DNA of 64,000 nt from contig NZ_JADOVI010000003.1 in NCBI RefSeq assembly GCF_015752155.1, positions 186,001-250,000 on the forward strand, in the 5' to 3' direction. Positions 18,511 through 27,645 of the stretch are shown one piece after another. Within the stretch, counting starts at the first letter, position 1. Each line of letters opens with the position of its first letter. A program made the position numbers and the translations under genes. The DNA is from Cryobacterium sp. MP_M3 (GTDB lineage Bacteria > Actinomycetota > Actinomycetes > Actinomycetales > Microbacteriaceae). A model generated the notes under the pieces. The model was not told the DNA's origin. It saw only the letters and a list, made by a program, of their open reading frames with translations, and made no database searches.

Positions 18511-19443
18511 TTACTTGGCTTCTTCGGTGGGAGCGTCGGCGGCAGCAACGGCTGCGGCTTCCTCTTCCACAACGGGGACCTCTTCGACAACGGCCTCGGC
18601 GGCGACCTGCTCGGCGGCGACGGCGACGTCGGCAACCTCAGCGGTCTCGGCGGAGGACTGCTCGGGGGTCGCATCGTTTGCAGCGGCTTCACCGGTCTGC
18701 AGCAGTTCGGCTTCCCAGGCGGCGAGAGGCTCGACTTCGGCCTCCGGCTTGGCGTGGCGCTGGATGAGACCCTCGGCCGCTGCGTCCGCGATGATGCGGG
18801 TCAGCAGGCCGACCGAACGGATGGCGTCGTCGTTGCCCGGGATCGGGTACTGGACGTCGTCGGGGTCGCAGTTGGTGTCGAGGATCGCGATGACGGGGAT
18901 GCCGAGCTTGCGCGCCTCGTCGATGGCAAGGTGCTCCTTGTTGGTGTCGACAACCCACAACGCGGACGGCGTCTTCGTGAGGTTGCGGATACCACCGAGG
19001 CTCTTGTGAAGCTTGATGAGCTCGCGCTTCTTGATGAGCATTTCCTTCTTCGTGAAGCCGCTCTTGGCGGTGTCCTCGAAGTCGAGCTCTTCGAGCTCCT
19101 TCATGCGGGCCAGACGCTTGGAGACGGTCTGGAAGTTGGTGAGGAGCCCACCGAGCCAGCGCTGGTTGACGTAGGGCTGGCCGACACGGGTCGCCTGCTC
19201 CTGAATCGATTCCTGCGCCTGCTTCTTGGTGCCGACGAAGAGAACGGTGCCGCCGTGGGCGACGGTCTCCTTGACGAAGTCATAGGCCTTGTCGACGAAC
19301 CCGAGCGACTGCTGCAGGTCGATGATGTAGATGCCGGACCGCTCGGTGAAGATGAAGCGCTTCATCTTCGGGTTCCAACGGCGGGTCTGGTGCCCGAAGT
19401 GCACGCCGCTGTCGAGCAGCTGGCGAATGGTTACGACGGCCAT
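18511..19443 (-). CDS. rpsB: 30S ribosomal protein S2
   Basis: 310 residues. It begins [20 protein letters not shown], followed by [17 protein letters not shown] and the classic [40 protein letters not shown] and [11 protein letters not shown]. The C-terminal 75 residues are an acidic, Ala/Glu/Val-rich tail, a common extension in actinobacteria. The start has AAGGAG nine bases upstream. It heads the rpsB-tsf operon. A long open frame running over the upstream region is an artefact of GC-rich sequence. Confidence 0.97.
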   Translation of the reverse strand: MAVVTIRQLLDSGVHFGHQTRRWNPKMKRFIFTERSGIYIIDLQQSLGFVDKAYDFVKETVAHGGTVLFVGTKKQAQESIQEQATRVGQPYVNQRWLGGLLTNFQTVSKRLARMKELEELDFEDTAKSGFTKKEMLIKKRELIKLHKSLGGIRNLTKTPSALWVVDTNKEHLAIDEARKLGIPVIAILDTNCDPDDVQYPIPGNDDAIRSVGLLTRIIADAAAEGLIQRHAKPEAEVEPLAAWEAELLQTGEAAANDATPEQSSAETAEVADVAVAAEQVAAEAVVEEVPVVEEEAAAVAAADAPTEEAK

Positions 19444-19761
19444 GAGCCGTACTCCTTGTCCGGCGGGCCTGCAGGGCAGAGCAACGCCAATCGGTTTGTG
19501 TCGTGATCGGATGACCACTACTCCTGGTGCCCGGCACGCATCCGCCTGCTTCCGGGGAAGCGAGGACCGAGTGGATACGGAGGCCGATTGGGCACGCGTA
19601 GTCAGCGCACGAAGCGCTGCTTGGACGAGTTTAGCACCCGGCAGGAGGGCCGCCGTGCACCGGCGGTGCCGGGGTTCCCACCACAGCCGGAACACGGACG
19701 CTCCCTCCACGGATGCCCGGCCGGCGGGCCGCGCGCGCACGGACATCGGCAGGGTGGCGGC
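19444..19761. promoter_or_regulatory. rpsB upstream leader and divergent region
   Basis: A 318-base region with no gene. Reading toward rpsB, TAAACT (19628-19633) is the best -10, giving a leader of about 180 bases. The leader contains two small hairpins: AGCGC-TTCGT-GCGCT and ACCA-GGAGTAG-TGGT. Long leaders of rpsB can host S2 autoregulation; that is inference here. Nothing else is recognised on the plus strand before the M23 gene. Confidence 0.4.
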
Positions 19762-20274
19762 ATGCAGCTCCCCCGCCTCTTCGCCGCAGCGGCACTGGCC
19801 GCCGCCGCCTTCGTTCCTGCCGCAGTGCCCCCACCTCAGGCATGGGTCTGGCCGCTGACGGCACCCCGGGTGCTCGCCGGGTTCGTGGCGCCTGCCACTG
19901 ACTATTCCGCGGGACATCGTGGTCTCGACCTGGCCGCGGGCGAGCGGGAACCGGTCTTCGCCGTTTCCGACGGCGTGGTGGCGTTCGCGGGAATCGTGGT
20001 CGACCGACCGGTGCTGTCGATCCGGCATGCCGGCGACCTGACCTCGAGCCTGGAGCCGGTGGCCGCGGTCGTCTCGGCGGGTGAGACGGTCGCCCGCGGC
20101 CAGCTGGTCGGGCACGTCGGGTCGGGTGGTCACTGCTCCGAACGGTGCGTGCACCTGGGGGCGCGCCTGCACGGGCGGTACGTCTCCCCGCTGCTGTACC
20201 TCGGCGGCATCCGTCGGGCCGTGCTGTTGCCGCTCGCCGGGGAGGGGCCGGTTACGCCCTGGGGTGGGCGGTGA
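19762..20274 (+). CDS. M23-family peptidoglycan endopeptidase-like protein
   Basis: 170 residues with an N-terminal signal peptide ([20 protein letters not shown]) and one short M23/LytM domain. The first zinc motif is [10 protein letters not shown] (H-x3-D). Then come [20 protein letters not shown] and [20 protein letters not shown]. The last motif is [10 protein letters not shown], where the usual H-x-H is H-L-G, so metal binding at the third position is uncertain and the protein could be a non-catalytic binder. The start ATG follows AGGGTGG. Its stop overlaps the end of converging xerC by 23 bases. A short M23 gene at this place, between xerC and rpsB, is common in actinobacteria. Confidence 0.85.
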   Translation: MQLPRLFAAAALAAAAFVPAAVPPPQAWVWPLTAPRVLAGFVAPATDYSAGHRGLDLAAGEREPVFAVSDGVVAFAGIVVDRPVLSIRHAGDLTSSLEPVAAVVSAGETVARGQLVGHVGSGGHCSERCVHLGARLHGRYVSPLLYLGGIRRAVLLPLAGEGPVTPWGGR

Positions 20275-21232
20275 GGTAACTCTGCTTGAGGCGTTCCGCC
20301 GACACGTGGGTGTAGATCTGGGTGGTGCCGAGGCTCGCGTGACCGAGCAGCTCCTGGACCGCCCGGAGGTCGGCACCGCCATCGAGCAGATGGGTGGCCG
20401 CCGTGTGGCGCAGCGCGTGCGGTCCGGCCGGGCCGTTGCCCGGCACATCGGCGAGGAGGGCGGCGACGAGGCGGTACACGGCCCGCACGCCCAGCCTCCG
20501 CCGGGCGGTGCCGAGGAACAAGGCCGAGGCTGCGACCTGGGGCGCGGCGGCATCGAGCACAGCGGCATTGAGCACAGCGGCCTCAGGCTGGAGTTTCGCA
20601 GCGGCGAGCACCGGGCGCCCCCTGTCGAGGTACCCGAGGATGGCGGACTGGGCCGGGACGCCGAACGGCACGACCCGCTCCTTCGATCCCTTACCGGTCA
20701 CCCGCACGGTGAGCCTGTGCAGGTCGATGTCGCCGGTGTCGAGTCCGACGAGTTCGGAGACGCGCAGCCCCGACGCGTAGAGCAGTTCGACGATCGCGAG
20801 GTCCCGGAGGGCGTGCGGCTCGCCGCCGGCCGCGCGCTGCTCGAGGTGGCCCAGGAGGTCCTGCATCTGGGAGCGGTTGATCACCCGGGGCAGGGTGCGG
20901 CCCGGCTTCGGTGAGCGCAGCCGGATCGCCGGGTCGGCCGGGCTCGCACCGGTGCGCGCCAGCCACGCGGTGAAGGCGCGCGCCGAGGCGGATCGGCGGG
21001 CGATGGTCGCCCGCGCCAGCCCGGCCTGAGTGCCGACCCAGAGCCAGTCCCGGAGGAGGTCAAGCGTGAGTGCGGACGAGGCGGTCACACCACGCCCGTC
21101 GGCGAAGGAGAGCAGACCGGCCAGGTCGCTCCGGTAGGCGCGGATGGTATGCGGGGAGAAGCCGCGCTCCGCGGCCAGGTAGACGGCGAAGTCCTCCACG
21201 GCTGCGGTGAGGGATATCGTCTGGCCCGTCAC
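20252..21232 (-). CDS. xerC: Tyrosine recombinase XerC
   Basis: A site-specific recombinase, probably the dif-site dimer-resolution enzyme. The core-binding domain begins at [20 protein letters not shown]. All catalytic residues are visible: Arg in [12 protein letters not shown], Lys in [13 protein letters not shown]-x2-R in [12 protein letters not shown], His in [13 protein letters not shown], and the Tyr in IYTHV. No ATG is available near the expected start, and the frame instead runs into seven copies of GQTVT, each with a GTG. I give the GTG nearest the domain (326 residues); upstream GTGs at 15-base steps to 21322 would add up to 30 residues. An Ala-rich imperfect 15-bp duplication (20547-20576) lies inside. 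Confidence 0.88.
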   Translation of the reverse strand: MTGQTISLTAAVEDFAVYLAAERGFSPHTIRAYRSDLAGLLSFADGRGVTASSALTLDLLRDWLWVGTQAGLARATIARRSASARAFTAWLARTGASPADPAIRLRSPKPGRTLPRVINRSQMQDLLGHLEQRAAGGEPHALRDLAIVELLYASGLRVSELVGLDTGDIDLHRLTVRVTGKGSKERVVPFGVPAQSAILGYLDRGRPVLAAAKLQPEAAVLNAAVLDAAAPQVAASALFLGTARRRLGVRAVYRLVAALLADVPGNGPAGPHALRHTAATHLLDGGADLRAVQELLGHASLGTTQIYTHVSAERLKQSYLTAHPRA

Positions 21233-21330
21233 GGTCTGACCTGTCACGGTCTGACCTGTCACGGTCTGACCTGTCACGGTCTGACCTGTCACGGTCTGAC
21301 CTGTCACGGTCTGACCTGTCACGGTCTGAC
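21226..21330. repeat. 15-bp tandem repeat, seven copies, at the 5' end of xerC
   Basis: The unit CTGTCACGGTCTGAC occurs six times perfectly (21241-21330) and once with one change (21226-21240). On the minus strand it encodes G-Q-T-V-T, with GTG as the Val codon and CAGG seven bases before it, so each unit resembles a small ribosome-binding site plus start codon. Copy-number change would not shift the frame. The array lies between the cpdA stop (21339) and the XerC domain. Confidence 0.95.
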
Positions 21331-21338
21331 CTGGGCTG

Positions 21339-22283
21339 TCACGCCACGCTTCCGGTCGAGTCGGCCTGGCGGGAGAAAGCCTCGGTGCGTTCCTCGGGGC
21401 TGAGCGACTGCATCCGGGCCAGGAAGGCCGCGTCGAACCTGGTCGCGACGTCGAATTCGCCCAGCGGCACGGTCGAGTGCACGATCTGGTCGTCGTAGAC
21501 GTGCACGAGGTTGATCGACTGCCCGCCGCTCTGGCCGACCAGTTCTCCCTGCGGGGCGCTCGCATCGAGGGTGTAGCAGGTGGCGGCGGCGACGGAGACC
21601 GGGATGCCCGCAAACAGTCCGGTCGTGGCGTAGTGGAGGTGACCGCCGAGGATGGCCCGGATGTCGGTGCCGGCGATCACCTCGGCGAGCCGGGCCTGGC
21701 CGCGGAGTTCCAGGATGCTCATCAGCGGGATCATGGTGGGGATGGGCGGGTGATGCAGGGCCAGCACCGTGCCGTGGGGTGCAGGGTCGCCGAGCACGTC
21801 GGCCAGCCAGTCCAGCTGGGACGGGGCGAGTTCACCGTGGTGGTAACCGGGAACGCTGCTGTCGAGCGCGATCAGGCGGACTCCCCCGAGGTCGAACACC
21901 GCGTCGACCGGTGCGTCGGACCCGGCCTGACCGAGGAGGTCGGTGCGGAAGGCGGCTCGCTTGTCGTGGTTGCCCATCACCCAGACGACCTGGGCGCCGA
22001 GTCGATCGGCCGACGCCTCGACGAGGGCGCGCACCCGGCGATAGGCATCCGCTTCTCCGGTGTCGGCGATGTCGCCGGTGAAGACGAGCGCGTCGGGGCG
22101 CAGCCCGGAGCGTTCGAGTTGGGCCAGCGCCTGGCGCACGGGCGTGTCGGTGTCGACTGTTCCGTAGAGGGCCCGGGAGCCGCCGAGGAAGTGCGTGTCG
22201 CTGATGTGGACGATCAGATGGCTGGCGGGTCCGTGCTGGCCCATCTGGATCTGCTGGATCTGCTGGTTGGGGACGACTGCCAT
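21339..22283 (-). CDS. cpdA: Calcineurin-like metallophosphoesterase, CpdA-type
   Basis: A predicted 3',5'-cyclic-AMP phosphodiesterase of 314 residues. All dimetal motifs are present: HISDTHFLGG (D-x-H), VFTGDIADTG, VWVMGNHDKR, LALHHPPIP and ILGGHLHYAT. Spacing fits the class III cyclic nucleotide phosphodiesterase family. GAAAGGCAAGGCAAGGC lies before the ATG, with a TAGTGT hexamer further up that could be the -10. The C-terminal 60 residues extend beyond the core. The stop lies nine bases from the repeat array at the start of xerC. Substrate specificity (cAMP or another phosphodiester) is inferred. Confidence 0.82.
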   Translation of the reverse strand: MAVVPNQQIQQIQMGQHGPASHLIVHISDTHFLGGSRALYGTVDTDTPVRQALAQLERSGLRPDALVFTGDIADTGEADAYRRVRALVEASADRLGAQVVWVMGNHDKRAAFRTDLLGQAGSDAPVDAVFDLGGVRLIALDSSVPGYHHGELAPSQLDWLADVLGDPAPHGTVLALHHPPIPTMIPLMSILELRGQARLAEVIAGTDIRAILGGHLHYATTGLFAGIPVSVAAATCYTLDASAPQGELVGQSGGQSINLVHVYDDQIVHSTVPLGEFDVATRFDAAFLARMQSLSPEERTEAFSRQADSTGSVA

Positions 22284-22363
22284 GCCTTGCCTTGCCTTTC
22301 ATCGATGTCGCTCACACTACGGCTCGCCCCCGACGTTCGCGGGGTACGCCGCGTGAATCCGGT

Positions 22364-23497
22364 TCAGGCGAAGGCGAAGAGCCGCCGCACCACGGCTCCG
22401 TCGGCCAGCGCGTCGAGGCCTTCGTTGAGCTCGGCTATCGGCTTCGTGTCGGTGTGGAGCAGTTCGACGGGAAGGGTGCCGTCGCGCCACATCTGGAGGT
22501 AGAGCGGGATGTCCCGTGCCGGCACGGAATCTCCGAGGTAGGAGCCGAGCAACCTCACGCCGGTGCCCGCGAACTGCAGCGCCGGCACGCTGAGGATCTG
22601 GTCGGGGTGCGGCAGCCCGACCGAGACCAGGGCGCCGCCTCGGGTGAGGAGCCCGAGGCAGGCTTCCATCACCCGGGCGCTGCCGACGGCCTCGATGGCG
22701 ACGTCGACGCCGTCCCCGGCGTACTCCGCGACGAGCGCCGCGGCCTCGTCGGGGGAACCGGCATGATGGGCGCCGGCCCGGATGGCGAGGCGTTGCTTCT
22801 CGGGGAGCGGATCGATGGCGATCACGCAGGTTCCGGGAATGCGGGCGGCCGCCATGACCGCCATCAGGCCGACCGCGCCCAGACCGAAGACGGCCACGGA
22901 CTGCCCGGGGGCGAGCCGGGCGGTGTTCCGCACGGCGCCGATCCCGGTCAGCGCCGCACAGCCGAACAGGGCCGCGACGTCGAACGGGACATCGTCGTCG
23001 ATGACGACCACGGACTCGCGGGCGACCACCGCGAACCCGGAGAAGGCGGAGACGCCGAGGTGGTGGTTGAGTCTCATTCCCGACGCCGTCCTGAGGGCGG
23101 CCGACCCGTGCAGGAGGTCTCCGGTTCCGTTGGCCTCCGCGCCGCGATGGCACAGGGCCGGCCGGCCGGCGTCGCAGGCTCGGCAGTCGCCGCAGCTCGG
23201 CACGAAGACGAGCACGACCCGGTCGCCGGGCTGGACATCCGTCACGCCGGCGCCGACCTCGGCGATCGTCCCGGCCGCCTCGTGCCCGAGGGCCATCGGC
23301 AGCGGACGCGGCCGGGACCCGTTGACCACGGAGAGGTCGGAGTGGCACAGGCTGGCCCGTTCGATCTTCACCAGCACCTCGCCCACACGTGGCGCCGGCA
23401 CCGTCACCGTCTCGCGCCGCAGCGGCCGGCTGTCGGCGTAGGGGCGCGGCAACCCGGTGTCGTAGAGGATTGAGCTGAGCATCGTTGCCTGCGTCAT
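22364..23497 (-). CDS. Zinc-dependent alcohol dehydrogenase family protein
   Basis: A medium-chain dehydrogenase/reductase of 377 residues. The catalytic zinc ligands are in ASLCHSDLSVVNG and LGHEAAGTI, the structural zinc Cys lobe is CGDCRACDAGRPALC, and the NAD(P) Rossmann motif is VFGLGAVGLMAVMAA followed by VIAIDPLPEKQ (Asp suggests NAD preference). The layout resembles class III/aryl-alcohol dehydrogenases and mycothiol-dependent formaldehyde dehydrogenases, but the substrate is not assigned. The ATG has TAGGTT seven bases upstream. It lies between cpdA and dprA on the same strand and interrupts the usual backbone order. Confidence 0.85.
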   Translation of the reverse strand: MTQATMLSSILYDTGLPRPYADSRPLRRETVTVPAPRVGEVLVKIERASLCHSDLSVVNGSRPRPLPMALGHEAAGTIAEVGAGVTDVQPGDRVVLVFVPSCGDCRACDAGRPALCHRGAEANGTGDLLHGSAALRTASGMRLNHHLGVSAFSGFAVVARESVVVIDDDVPFDVAALFGCAALTGIGAVRNTARLAPGQSVAVFGLGAVGLMAVMAAARIPGTCVIAIDPLPEKQRLAIRAGAHHAGSPDEAAALVAEYAGDGVDVAIEAVGSARVMEACLGLLTRGGALVSVGLPHPDQILSVPALQFAGTGVRLLGSYLGDSVPARDIPLYLQMWRDGTLPVELLHTDTKPIAELNEGLDALADGAVVRRLFAFA

Positions 23498-23519
23498 GCT
23501 GTCCAACCTAACCCGCGGG

Positions 23520-24800
23520 TCAGGTGGAGGCGCGCACCCAGCCGGTCTCGCGTTCCCGGGCGGCGCCCTCGAGGTCGAGGCCGCCGAGGGCACCCTGCAC
23601 GGCCGCGACGGACAGTCCGGCCCGGCGGGCCACGTCATGCACGGTGCGCGGGGACCGAGCGCTCAACGCGTCGAACACCCGGATCTGGTCGCTGGTGCGT
23701 TCCCCCCGGCCCGGTGCGCCGCCCCGGGCTCCGTCGCCCGTCTCGCTATCGCCGGGGAAGTCGAGCGGAACCTGGACCACCCGGTCGCCGACGAGTTCGG
23801 CCATCTCCGCCGCCGTGGTCACGCACACGGCGTCGTATTCGCGGATCAGCCGATGGCAGCCGGCCGACGTCGGGCTGGTGACCGGGCCCGGCACGGCGCC
23901 CAGCGGACGCCCCAGGGCTGCGGCATGCCCGGCCGTGTTGAGCGAACCCGACCGCCAGCCTGCCTCCAGCACGATCGTGGCCGCACTGGACGCCGCGATC
24001 AATCGGTTGCGTTGCAGGAAACGCCACTTCGTCGGGGCGGCCCCGCACGGTAGTTCGGAGACCACCGCGCCATCGGCCACGATGCGCCCCAGCAGCGCGT
24101 CGTGGCCGCTCGGGTAGAACCGGTCGACTCCCCCGGCGAGGAACGCGACGGTGAGCCCCGAGCTGGCGAGGGCAGCCCGGTGGGCCATCCCGTCGATGCC
24201 GTAGGCAGCCCCGGAGACGATCGTGAAGCCGCGGTCGACCAGCCCGGCCGAGGATTCCATGGCGATGTGTTCGCCGTACCCGGTGGCCGCCCTCGCTCCG
24301 ACCAGGGCGATCGAGTTCGCCAGCGAAGCCAGGGCCGGGGCGGTGCCGCGCCACCACAGGGCGAGCGGGGCATTCCGGCCGAGGTCGTCGACTCCGCCGG
24401 GCCACACAGCGTCACCAGGCAGGGCCAGCCGGGCGCCCACCCGGGCCGCCTGTTGGAGGCAACGGGTGACGTCCCCCGATGACAGCCGCGGACGCCATCG
24501 CTGCAGGGCCTGCCCCAGTTCCTCCGCGAAGCCCTCCGGCACGCCGGTGTCCCCGAGCTGCGCGGCGAGCCTGACTGGCGAGCCCGGCTCGAGCACGGCC
24601 GCCAGGGCCGCGCCGGCACCGAGCCGGTCGACCAGCATCCCGGCGGTACCGTCCCCCGGCTCGGCGATGCAGGTCCAGGCCGCCCGGGCGAACACCTCGC
24701 CCGCGAGGCAGGGTTCCATCCGTGCCCGGGGGGCGTGCGACGGGCGCACCCCGGCCGCAAGCCCGGCCACCGCGACCTCGTCGAGTCCGAAAAGAGTCAT
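23520..24800 (-). CDS. dprA: DNA-processing protein DprA
   Basis: Binds incoming single-stranded DNA and loads RecA in transformation. The protein has 426 residues. The Rossmann-like core shows IALVGARAATGYGEHIAMES, IVSGAAYGIDGMAHRAALAS, VAFLAGGVDRFYPSGHDALL and QRNRLIAASSAATIVLEAGW. A C-terminal winged helix (VHDVARRAGLSVAAVQGALG) completes the usual architecture. Its ATG overlaps the comM stop (ATGA), so the two are coupled. Residues 340-365 include a Gly/Arg/Glu-rich linker. Neighbouring comM and yraN form the conserved yraN-comM-dprA block. Confidence 0.94.
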   Translation of the reverse strand: MTLFGLDEVAVAGLAAGVRPSHAPRARMEPCLAGEVFARAAWTCIAEPGDGTAGMLVDRLGAGAALAAVLEPGSPVRLAAQLGDTGVPEGFAEELGQALQRWRPRLSSGDVTRCLQQAARVGARLALPGDAVWPGGVDDLGRNAPLALWWRGTAPALASLANSIALVGARAATGYGEHIAMESSAGLVDRGFTIVSGAAYGIDGMAHRAALASSGLTVAFLAGGVDRFYPSGHDALLGRIVADGAVVSELPCGAAPTKWRFLQRNRLIAASSAATIVLEAGWRSGSLNTAGHAAALGRPLGAVPGPVTSPTSAGCHRLIREYDAVCVTTAAEMAELVGDRVVQVPLDFPGDSETGDGARGGAPGRGERTSDQIRVFDALSARSPRTVHDVARRAGLSVAAVQGALGGLDLEGAARERETGWVRAST

Positions 24801-26332
24801 GAGGTCATTCCCTTCCGCAGGTAAAGCGCCTGCCCGACCTGTTCCGCGCCGGGGCGTGCAACGCCGCTGAGGTCGGCGATCGACCAGGCCACCCGGAGCA
24901 CCCGGTCGTAGCCGCGCATGGTGATCCCGCCGCGTTCCAGGGCCCGGTCGAGGATCGCGGTCGCCTCGCCGGGCAGTCTCGCGTGTGCTCCGCGCAGCCA
25001 CGGGCCGGGCACCTCCGAATTGAGCGACCACGGCGTGTCCGCCAGCCGTTCCGCCGCCGCGGCTCTGGCTCGCTCGACATGCGCCCTCGCCGTCGCACTG
25101 GTCAGGCGCGGTCCGTCGGAGGCCAGGCGCAATTGCGCGGCGGTGACCCGCTGCACCCGCAGCTGGATGTCGATCCGGTCGAGCAGCGGGCCGGAGAGCC
25201 GGGCCAGGTAGCGTCTCCGGGCGCTCGGCGGGCAACTGCAATCGAGGTCGGCGGCCCCGTACTGGCCGCAGGGGCAAGGGTTGGCGGCCATCACAAGCTG
25301 AAACCTGGCCGGGAACCGGGCCACGGCGTTCGCGCGATGGATGCTGATCACACCCGACTCGAGCGGCTGGCGGAGCGCGTCGAGCACCGCCGAGGCGAAC
25401 TCCGGGGCCTCGTCGAGGAACAGGACGCCATGGGAGGCGCGCGCCGCCGCGCCGGGGCGGATCCGGCCACTGCCCCCACCGACCATCGCCGCCGCGGTGG
25501 CGGTGTGGTGCGGGGCCTCGAGCGGCGGCCGGGTCGCCAGGGCGGGACCGACCCCGCGGCCGCTGAGCGAACGCATCGAGCTGACCTCGAGGGAGGCATC
25601 CGGGTCGAGGTCGGGCAGAAGGCCGGGCAGCCGGGCCGCCAGCATGGTCTTGCCCGCACCCGGCGGACCGACCATGAACAGGTGGTGGCCGCCGGCCGCG
25701 GCGATCTGCAGCGCCAGGACCGCGTCGTCATTGCCGATCACGTCGGCCAGCTCCGGCTCGATGGGCTCGACGCCGCCCTCGCCCGGCGCCGCGATCGCGT
25801 CGACCGGGACCGGTTCTAGCCGGGAACCATGCCAGATGGCGGCGTCCCGGAGGCTGGCGACACCGATGACCCGCATCCCCGGCACGAGGGCGGCCTCCGC
25901 TGCGTTGCCGGCCGGGACCATGACGGTGCTGTGGCCGAGCCTGGATGCGGCGATCACCGCCGGGAGCATTCCGGACGTCGGACGCAGGCGGCCGTCCAGG
26001 GCCAGTTCACCGATGTGCACCACCGCACTCACCGACTCCGCGGAGACGGCCTCGTCGGCGGCGAGGCAGGCCAGCGCAATCGCGAGGTCGAAGCCGGATC
26101 CGTGCTTGGGCAGGGCCGCCGGTGACAGGTTGATGGTCAGCTTGTTGCGGGTGAGCGGGCAACCCGAATTCTTCGCAGCGGCCCGCACCCTCTCGGTGGC
26201 CTCCGACAGGGCGGCATCCGGCAGGCCGATCAGCACGATGCCGGGCAGCTGGCCCGAGATGTCGGCCTCCACCTCGACCAGCGCCCCGGTGAGGCCGAGC
26301 AGCGCCACGGCGTGCGTTCGCGCGAGCGCCAT
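24797..26332 (-). CDS. comM: YifB/ComM family Mg chelatase-like AAA ATPase
   Basis: A helicase-like branch-migration factor in transformation (ComM). The protein has 511 residues. The N-terminal Lon-like fold has VEVEADISGQLPGIVLIGLP and KLTINLSPAALPKHGSGFDL. The AAA module has Walker A VGPPGAGKTMLAARLPGLLP and Walker B GVLFLDEAPEFASAVLDALR. A zinc-like Cys cluster (NPCPCGQYGAADLDCSCPP) and the C-terminal arginine-finger domain follow. The start ATG overlaps the yraN stop by one base, and the end overlaps dprA by four. A longer open frame upstream covers yraN and is not the true start. Confidence 0.95.
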   Translation of the reverse strand: MALARTHAVALLGLTGALVEVEADISGQLPGIVLIGLPDAALSEATERVRAAAKNSGCPLTRNKLTINLSPAALPKHGSGFDLAIALACLAADEAVSAESVSAVVHIGELALDGRLRPTSGMLPAVIAASRLGHSTVMVPAGNAAEAALVPGMRVIGVASLRDAAIWHGSRLEPVPVDAIAAPGEGGVEPIEPELADVIGNDDAVLALQIAAAGGHHLFMVGPPGAGKTMLAARLPGLLPDLDPDASLEVSSMRSLSGRGVGPALATRPPLEAPHHTATAAAMVGGGSGRIRPGAAARASHGVLFLDEAPEFASAVLDALRQPLESGVISIHRANAVARFPARFQLVMAANPCPCGQYGAADLDCSCPPSARRRYLARLSGPLLDRIDIQLRVQRVTAAQLRLASDGPRLTSATARAHVERARAAAAERLADTPWSLNSEVPGPWLRGAHARLPGEATAILDRALERGGITMRGYDRVLRVAWSIADLSGVARPGAEQVGQALYLRKGMTS

Positions 26333-26688
26333 CAGAACACCCCCACCAGGTGCTCGATCACCGGGTCGGCCCCCGGCCGGAGGATGACGGCGACCGCGTC
26401 GATCCGGATGCGCGCGGGCCGGGGCACCGACTGGTCGCACCAGGCCGCGGCCAGCCGCCGCAGTCGAGCGAGCTTGTGCACCGTGATCGCCTCGAACGGA
26501 TGCCCGAAGCCCGTTCCTGACCGCGTCTTCACCTCGACGAAGGCAACTTCGCCGCCCTGCTCGACGATCAGGTCGATCTCGCCCTGGTCGCACCGCCAGT
26601 TGCGGGCGATGACCCGGTAGCCGGCCGCGGCCAGGAACCCGGCCGCGCACTCTTCGCCGCGCCTGCCCAGGTCGTCTTTGTCTGCCAC
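26332..26688 (-). CDS. yraN: UPF0102 family nuclease-fold protein YraN
   Basis: 118 residues with the RecB-like/Holliday-junction-resolvase fold signature: NWRCDQGEIDLIVEQGGEVA then FVEVKTRSGTGFGHPFEAIT, carrying the conserved E-x-D and E-V-K residues. The function is unproven, but the gene is linked to comM and dprA across bacteria. The GTG giving VADKDDLGRRGEE is chosen because GGAGG stands five bases before it; a GTG 18 bases upstream is an alternative. The 158 bases upstream, to the SGNH hydrolase gene, hold nothing recognisable. Confidence 0.9.
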   Translation of the reverse strand: MADKDDLGRRGEECAAGFLAAAGYRVIARNWRCDQGEIDLIVEQGGEVAFVEVKTRSGTGFGHPFEAITVHKLARLRRLAAAWCDQSVPRPARIRIDAVAVILRPGADPVIEHLVGVF

Positions 26689-26846
26689 GAGTGCCTCCGG
26701 GTCCACCCTGCCCGGAGGCCGGCCGTGTCCCCGGCGCTTTCCCCGATCGGTGCGACCCGCGGCCGTCCCCGCCCTGTGGAGGGTGAGCCGTGCCGACCAG
26801 GCTTCGCGGCGACTCGAGGGAGAGGCGGTGAATCCACCGGAACCGG

Positions 26847-27581
26847 TCAGAGGCCCAGTTTCGCCAGCTCGGCGTCCATCCGCACCGCGATCTCGCGGTA
26901 GCCGACGTCATTGGGGTGCAGGTTGTCTGCGGCCTTCCATTCCGGATGCCCGTCCATCCAGTGGGAGGCTCCCGGGATGTAGTCGGCGTCGATGGCCACG
27001 GCCGCGTCCCCCACCCAGCCGATGATGCGTTCCACGGATTCGGGCCGCTCGTCGGCATACCAGAACGGTTCGACGATGATGAAGCGGGCGTGGGGCAGTG
27101 CCTTCTTGAGCTCGGTGAAGTCCGTGGTGATCGCGGCCCGCACGTCGTCGGCGCGGCCGGGCATCACGAAGTTGTCGTTCAAGCCCATGGTGCTGATCAC
27201 GATGTCGGGTTGCGCCTTGATCACCCGGTCGACGAGGTCGGGGCCGGGCAGGTTCGCCCGGTTGTTCACGAAGCCGAGCCCGTTCGTGCTCGGGTTGACC
27301 TCGGTCCAGCCGCGCTCGGCGGACACGATGGTCGACCAGCGGGCGGCCCGGCTTGATGCGCCCGTGCCGCGCGTGTAGGAGTCGCCGTAGAACGCGACAA
27401 CGGGCGAACCGCCGGCCGGCGATCCCGTGGCCGTCGATCCCGGCGTCGAGTCGGCGACGCTCGCGCCTCCCGTTCCGGTCGCCCCGCCGAGCACCCCGGC
27501 GACAACGGCGATGGTCCCGGCGCACAGCACGCCGATCACGGTCAGGAGGGCGATACGTCGGCGCAGGGTCATGACTCTCAT
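26847..27581 (-). CDS. Secreted SGNH/GDSL-family hydrolase
   Basis: 244 residues. The N-terminal segment (RRRIALLTVIGVLCAGTIAV) is a signal peptide or anchor, followed by a Gly/Ser/Thr-rich linker. SGNH blocks are complete: block I VVAFYGDSYTRGTGASSRAA (Ser in GDS), block III GLNDN, and block V LHPNDVGYREIAVRM (Asp/His). It probably acts as an esterase outside the cell; the substrate is unknown, and cell-wall or polysaccharide esters are possible. ATG start with a second in-frame ATG three codons on. It lies downstream of the dipeptidase gene on the same strand. Confidence 0.85.
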   Translation of the reverse strand: MRVMTLRRRIALLTVIGVLCAGTIAVVAGVLGGATGTGGASVADSTPGSTATGSPAGGSPVVAFYGDSYTRGTGASSRAARWSTIVSAERGWTEVNPSTNGLGFVNNRANLPGPDLVDRVIKAQPDIVISTMGLNDNFVMPGRADDVRAAITTDFTELKKALPHARFIIVEPFWYADERPESVERIIGWVGDAAVAIDADYIPGASHWMDGHPEWKAADNLHPNDVGYREIAVRMDAELAKLGL

Positions 27582-27645
27582 TCGGCAGCGGTGGCCCGTC
27601 CGGATTGGTCGCGCCCTCGCTCGAGGCTACCCCCGGGGGCACGGC

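Noticed and set aside
18511..20568. Single long minus-strand frame covering rpsB and upstream DNA
   Set aside because: Only the part from 19443 matches ribosomal protein S2 and has a ribosome-binding site. The upstream extension is antisense to the M23 gene.
21226..21330. Possible CRISPR array
   Set aside because: The units are directly adjacent with no spacers and only 15 bp long, so this is a simple tandem repeat.
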